A stretch of DNA of 64,000 nucleotides. Origin: Ophiodon elongatus (Eukaryota > Chordata > Actinopteri > Perciformes > Hexagrammidae). A program made the position numbers and the translations under genes. Below the pieces are notes generated by a model that had not been told where the DNA came from, did no database searches, and saw only the letters and a list, made by a program, of their open reading frames with translations. Where the stretch lies: positions 970,001 through 1,034,000 of the forward strand of contig JACSYO010000928.1 of assembly GCA_016806645.1 (NCBI GenBank). The letters are read 5' to 3'. This document shows positions 61,325 to 64,000 of the stretch, piece after piece (position 1 is the stretch's first letter; every line of letters begins with the position of its first letter).

Positions 61325-64000
61325 TTGCTCGCTCTCATATTCCGCATAAAGGAATCACATTTCACTGAAGGAGGAGAATCAAGGCTTCATTTCTTTCTCC
61401 TCTTCCTCCTCTCACAACCCGGTCCTATTCCCATCCATTGCCCTTTTATCATTATTTTCTTCCCCCTTTATCACTGCATTTTACTCTGCATCTTTCTGCC
61501 ATTTCGCTTCACTCATCCTCCTGTCCCATTCTTTCCCTTTTCCAAAGTAAGCTTCCTTTACTTTGGGTCAACTCTTTCCTCCTCTTTTCGCTCAGACCTT
61601 TGCTTCCTTTCATGTCCTTTCACTGCAGTCTTTCTTTCTTACATGTTATTGGTGTTTACTCTGTTGTTTTGATTATTTAACTGCACTTTTAATTTGAAGA
61701 AAGAACTTTTTGTTCAGGAAAAGTTTGCTGTCTCCCCTTTCTCTTCAGATCTTATATTGCCATTAAGTTTGTTTGTTTTTTCCAATTTTCTTTTTTTTTG
61801 TTTGTTTTTGTAATTCTATTTTTTGGTGCAAATATTCTCTTTTTTTCATTTTTGAAGCTCCTGGATTTAACAACACTCAGGTAAGATCTACTAAGACCAA
61901 GGTTATTGCATGGGTATGCAGTCGGAGTTTGGAGACATTAAAGCACAAATATTTCATACTGTGCGCAGCTGACAAAAATGTATGTATTGTATATGCAGAC
62001 AAATCCAGACACTGAAGCCTTACATTTCTACCTTATCTCAAATATCCAGCAGTATGTATAGTCAAATCTGCTGACGTGAGAGAAAAAAAAACCTGCACTC
62101 ATGAGTTTCAGAGATGTACTGCATCATACTGCAGAAGTAGTTTTTTGTATTTCTGCAACTAAAAACTAAGAAATAAGGACTACTTTAATTTAATAAGGAA
62201 GTAATGATAGGCAACAAAATCTAAAACTGAACAACTTAGAAGTGAGGTCAGGCAGTCAGAGGGAAAAACCTCTTCCTGTGGGGCTTTCCAGCAGGCAGGA
62301 CCACTGGTGTTGCGGGATGGACTGTATTTCAGCACCATGGACAGTGGCACTCTCTCACTCTCTCTCTCTCTGGGACAAACTCTCCTCTTACGGGATACTA
62401 AACTTTCAAGAAGCAACTTCTATTCTCTCACTGTGGAACTTTTATTCATTGGATGAATGTTTTTCTGGTTTCACTTTGTAACCCCCTTACTTCTGCTTCA
62501 TAGGCATGCTGTAGCTTATTGGTGAACTGCTGAATATTTTATAAACGGACCACCACAAGTCTGTAACTATGGTTAGATGCCTTTTTGTTCCCTCTGACTC
62601 ATGTGTGGTGAGCTTATTGATTTTTAAAATATACTTATTTATAAATATAAATTAGTGGTTAATTTGGATAGGGTGCTGTTAGGTTCCTCTACATTTCCTC
62701 AGAACTAGAACTTGTTAGATTTCAAACTTTGACGTTTCAGTGAAAGTAAATGTGATGAACTACTGATCTGATTACTGATCTTGATGAGCTTAAGGCATTT
62801 GAGTTCAATGCTCTGTAGATGCATTTCAGGAAAATGTCCGCAGTTTCAGGGTTTCATCTTAAAATGGGGGGAGCACATCTCTTTAAGAGCCTGCCTCAGC
62901 ACTTTAATCAAGCAGTGCAATTGCGTGAAAAGAAAAACCCACCAGAGAGTGGAGGGGGAAAACATGAGGAGGAGAGATATGGAGGGGGGCTGAAGCTAAA
63001 GAAGCTGAACAGGGGGTGTAGATCCAGTGGAGATGAAAAAAGCACAGAGATGATAAGGAATGCAGAAAGGAATGAAGAATGCGGAAGAGGTTAAAAATTG
63101 GGGGAGAAGAGGAAAGAGGGGGGTGGGGGGGTATGCAGAGAGGAGGAACAATCCACCACCTCTCTCCTGCAGCATTTCCTGCCTTGGCCACCATGTCCTG
63201 CGCCACCATGCTACTACTGCCTCACCACTGCACATACACGAGGGGAGAGATAGCGAGGAGGGGAGAGGAGAGAGGAGGGAGGGAGACACATACATACACA
63301 CACTCACCTGGCTGCAACAAACAGGCTAAGAAAAGCATTTTGAGGGCGAAATAAGGCTCATTCATTCTGAACATTTAGGGAGAGGGGTTCTGCAGTGGAC
63401 GGATAGATAGAGACAACAAGGCTGGTAGAGAAAAAGAGTGTTCAGAAGGCTGCACTGACGCTAATATATATTAGCAGAAACACTGCAGCAAGAGGGGGAG
63501 GGAGCTCGGGATTGGATGCAATGACTGTGAGGTACCAGCAGCAGTAACCGGGGGGAGGGGAGGAGAGCACAGGCTAGAGAGTGAGAGGGAGAGACAGAAA
63601 GAGAAGGCAAGGGAGGAATTTTGAGGAGTGCTGACAATGCGGAACAGACCCAGCAGTTGGCAGAAAAAGCAAAAACATTTACCGATCACAGAGGGGGAGA
63701 GGGGTGGGAGATATGGAGAGGGAGATGAGACGCAGGAGAGAAGAAGGGATGCTGCACAGTTAAGGAGAGAGAAGGATAGAGAGAGTAAGGGGGAAGTAGG
63801 TAAGGCAGAGGAGAGAGGAAAATAAGCAATCTGGGGGGAAATGAAACCGAGGAGAAAAAAAAGATGGGGGAGGAGACAGAGAGGACAAAAAAAGACCTTG
63901 CAGTGGCGCAGGATAGCACCTGAATGGATGTAAAGGTGTAGGAGGAGTCGGCAGGGAGGATAGAAATGGTCTGCAATACTAATAAGAGGAATGGAAATAT

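Larger units (their letters stand above)
59800..64000. other. Upstream flank of kcnc3
   Basis: No coding exon recognised. The sequence is strongly strand-biased in blocks: GA-rich on the plus strand at 60650-60930 and 62930-63900, CT-rich at 60980-61620. It probably holds the kcnc3 promoter and 5' UTR, and perhaps distant control elements. Open frames here come from the biased composition. Confidence 0.45.

Noticed and set aside
61325..61680. 115-codon Phe/Leu/Ser-rich plus-strand frame upstream of kcnc3
   Set aside because: It follows a CT microsatellite and is explained by pyrimidine-rich sequence; no signal of a real membrane protein gene.

Overview
This window is vertebrate nuclear DNA, almost certainly from a percomorph teleost fish. 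The evidence is split genes with GT..AG introns, AT-rich non-coding DNA packed with microsatellites, and several dispersed repeats that I recognise as typical of percomorph genomes. There are no bacterial operons, CRISPR arrays, tRNA or rRNA genes. Three protein-coding genes can be rebuilt exon by exon, and their products are complete.

Layout. (1) 1-4150: non-coding and repeat-rich, with weak exon-like segments of an unassigned minus-strand transcript below about 1.1 kb. (2) 4340-5333, plus strand: fgf21, a secreted FGF19-subfamily hormone of 206 aa in four coding exons, with a TATA box upstream and an AATAAA downstream. (3) 6.2-7.5 kb: a cluster of old repeats including a decayed LINE reverse-transcriptase tail. 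(4) 8944-12506, minus strand: kcna7 (Kv1.7, Shaker class), 531 aa in two coding exons. (5) 12.6-35.2 kb: about 22 kb without a gene I can support; it may hold long 3' UTRs, alternative 3' exons or regulatory DNA. (6) 35189-59656, minus strand: kcnc3 (Kv3.3, Shaw class), 639 aa in four coding exons, with a 20 kb first intron full of microsatellites and repeats. (7) 59.7-64 kb: the upstream flank of kcnc3, with strongly strand-biased GA/CT-rich DNA, a G-quadruplex-type tract and long CT repeats.

The set FGF21-KCNA7-KCNC3 matches the gene content of human 19q13.33. It also fits the old linkage of Kv1 and Kv3 genes, and of FGF19-subfamily and Kv1 genes, seen in other vertebrate paralogons. The two channels are both tetrameric voltage-gated K+ channels of excitable cells. 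fgf21 is a metabolic hormone and shares the locus by history, not by pathway. I found no new multi-gene system. The points most worth checking are the extra intron in fgf21, a Tyr at the outer-pore TEA site of kcna7, a two-start N-terminus with an inactivation ball in kcnc3, loss of the proline-rich tail segment known in mammalian Kv3.3, and possible alternative 3' ends of kcnc3.
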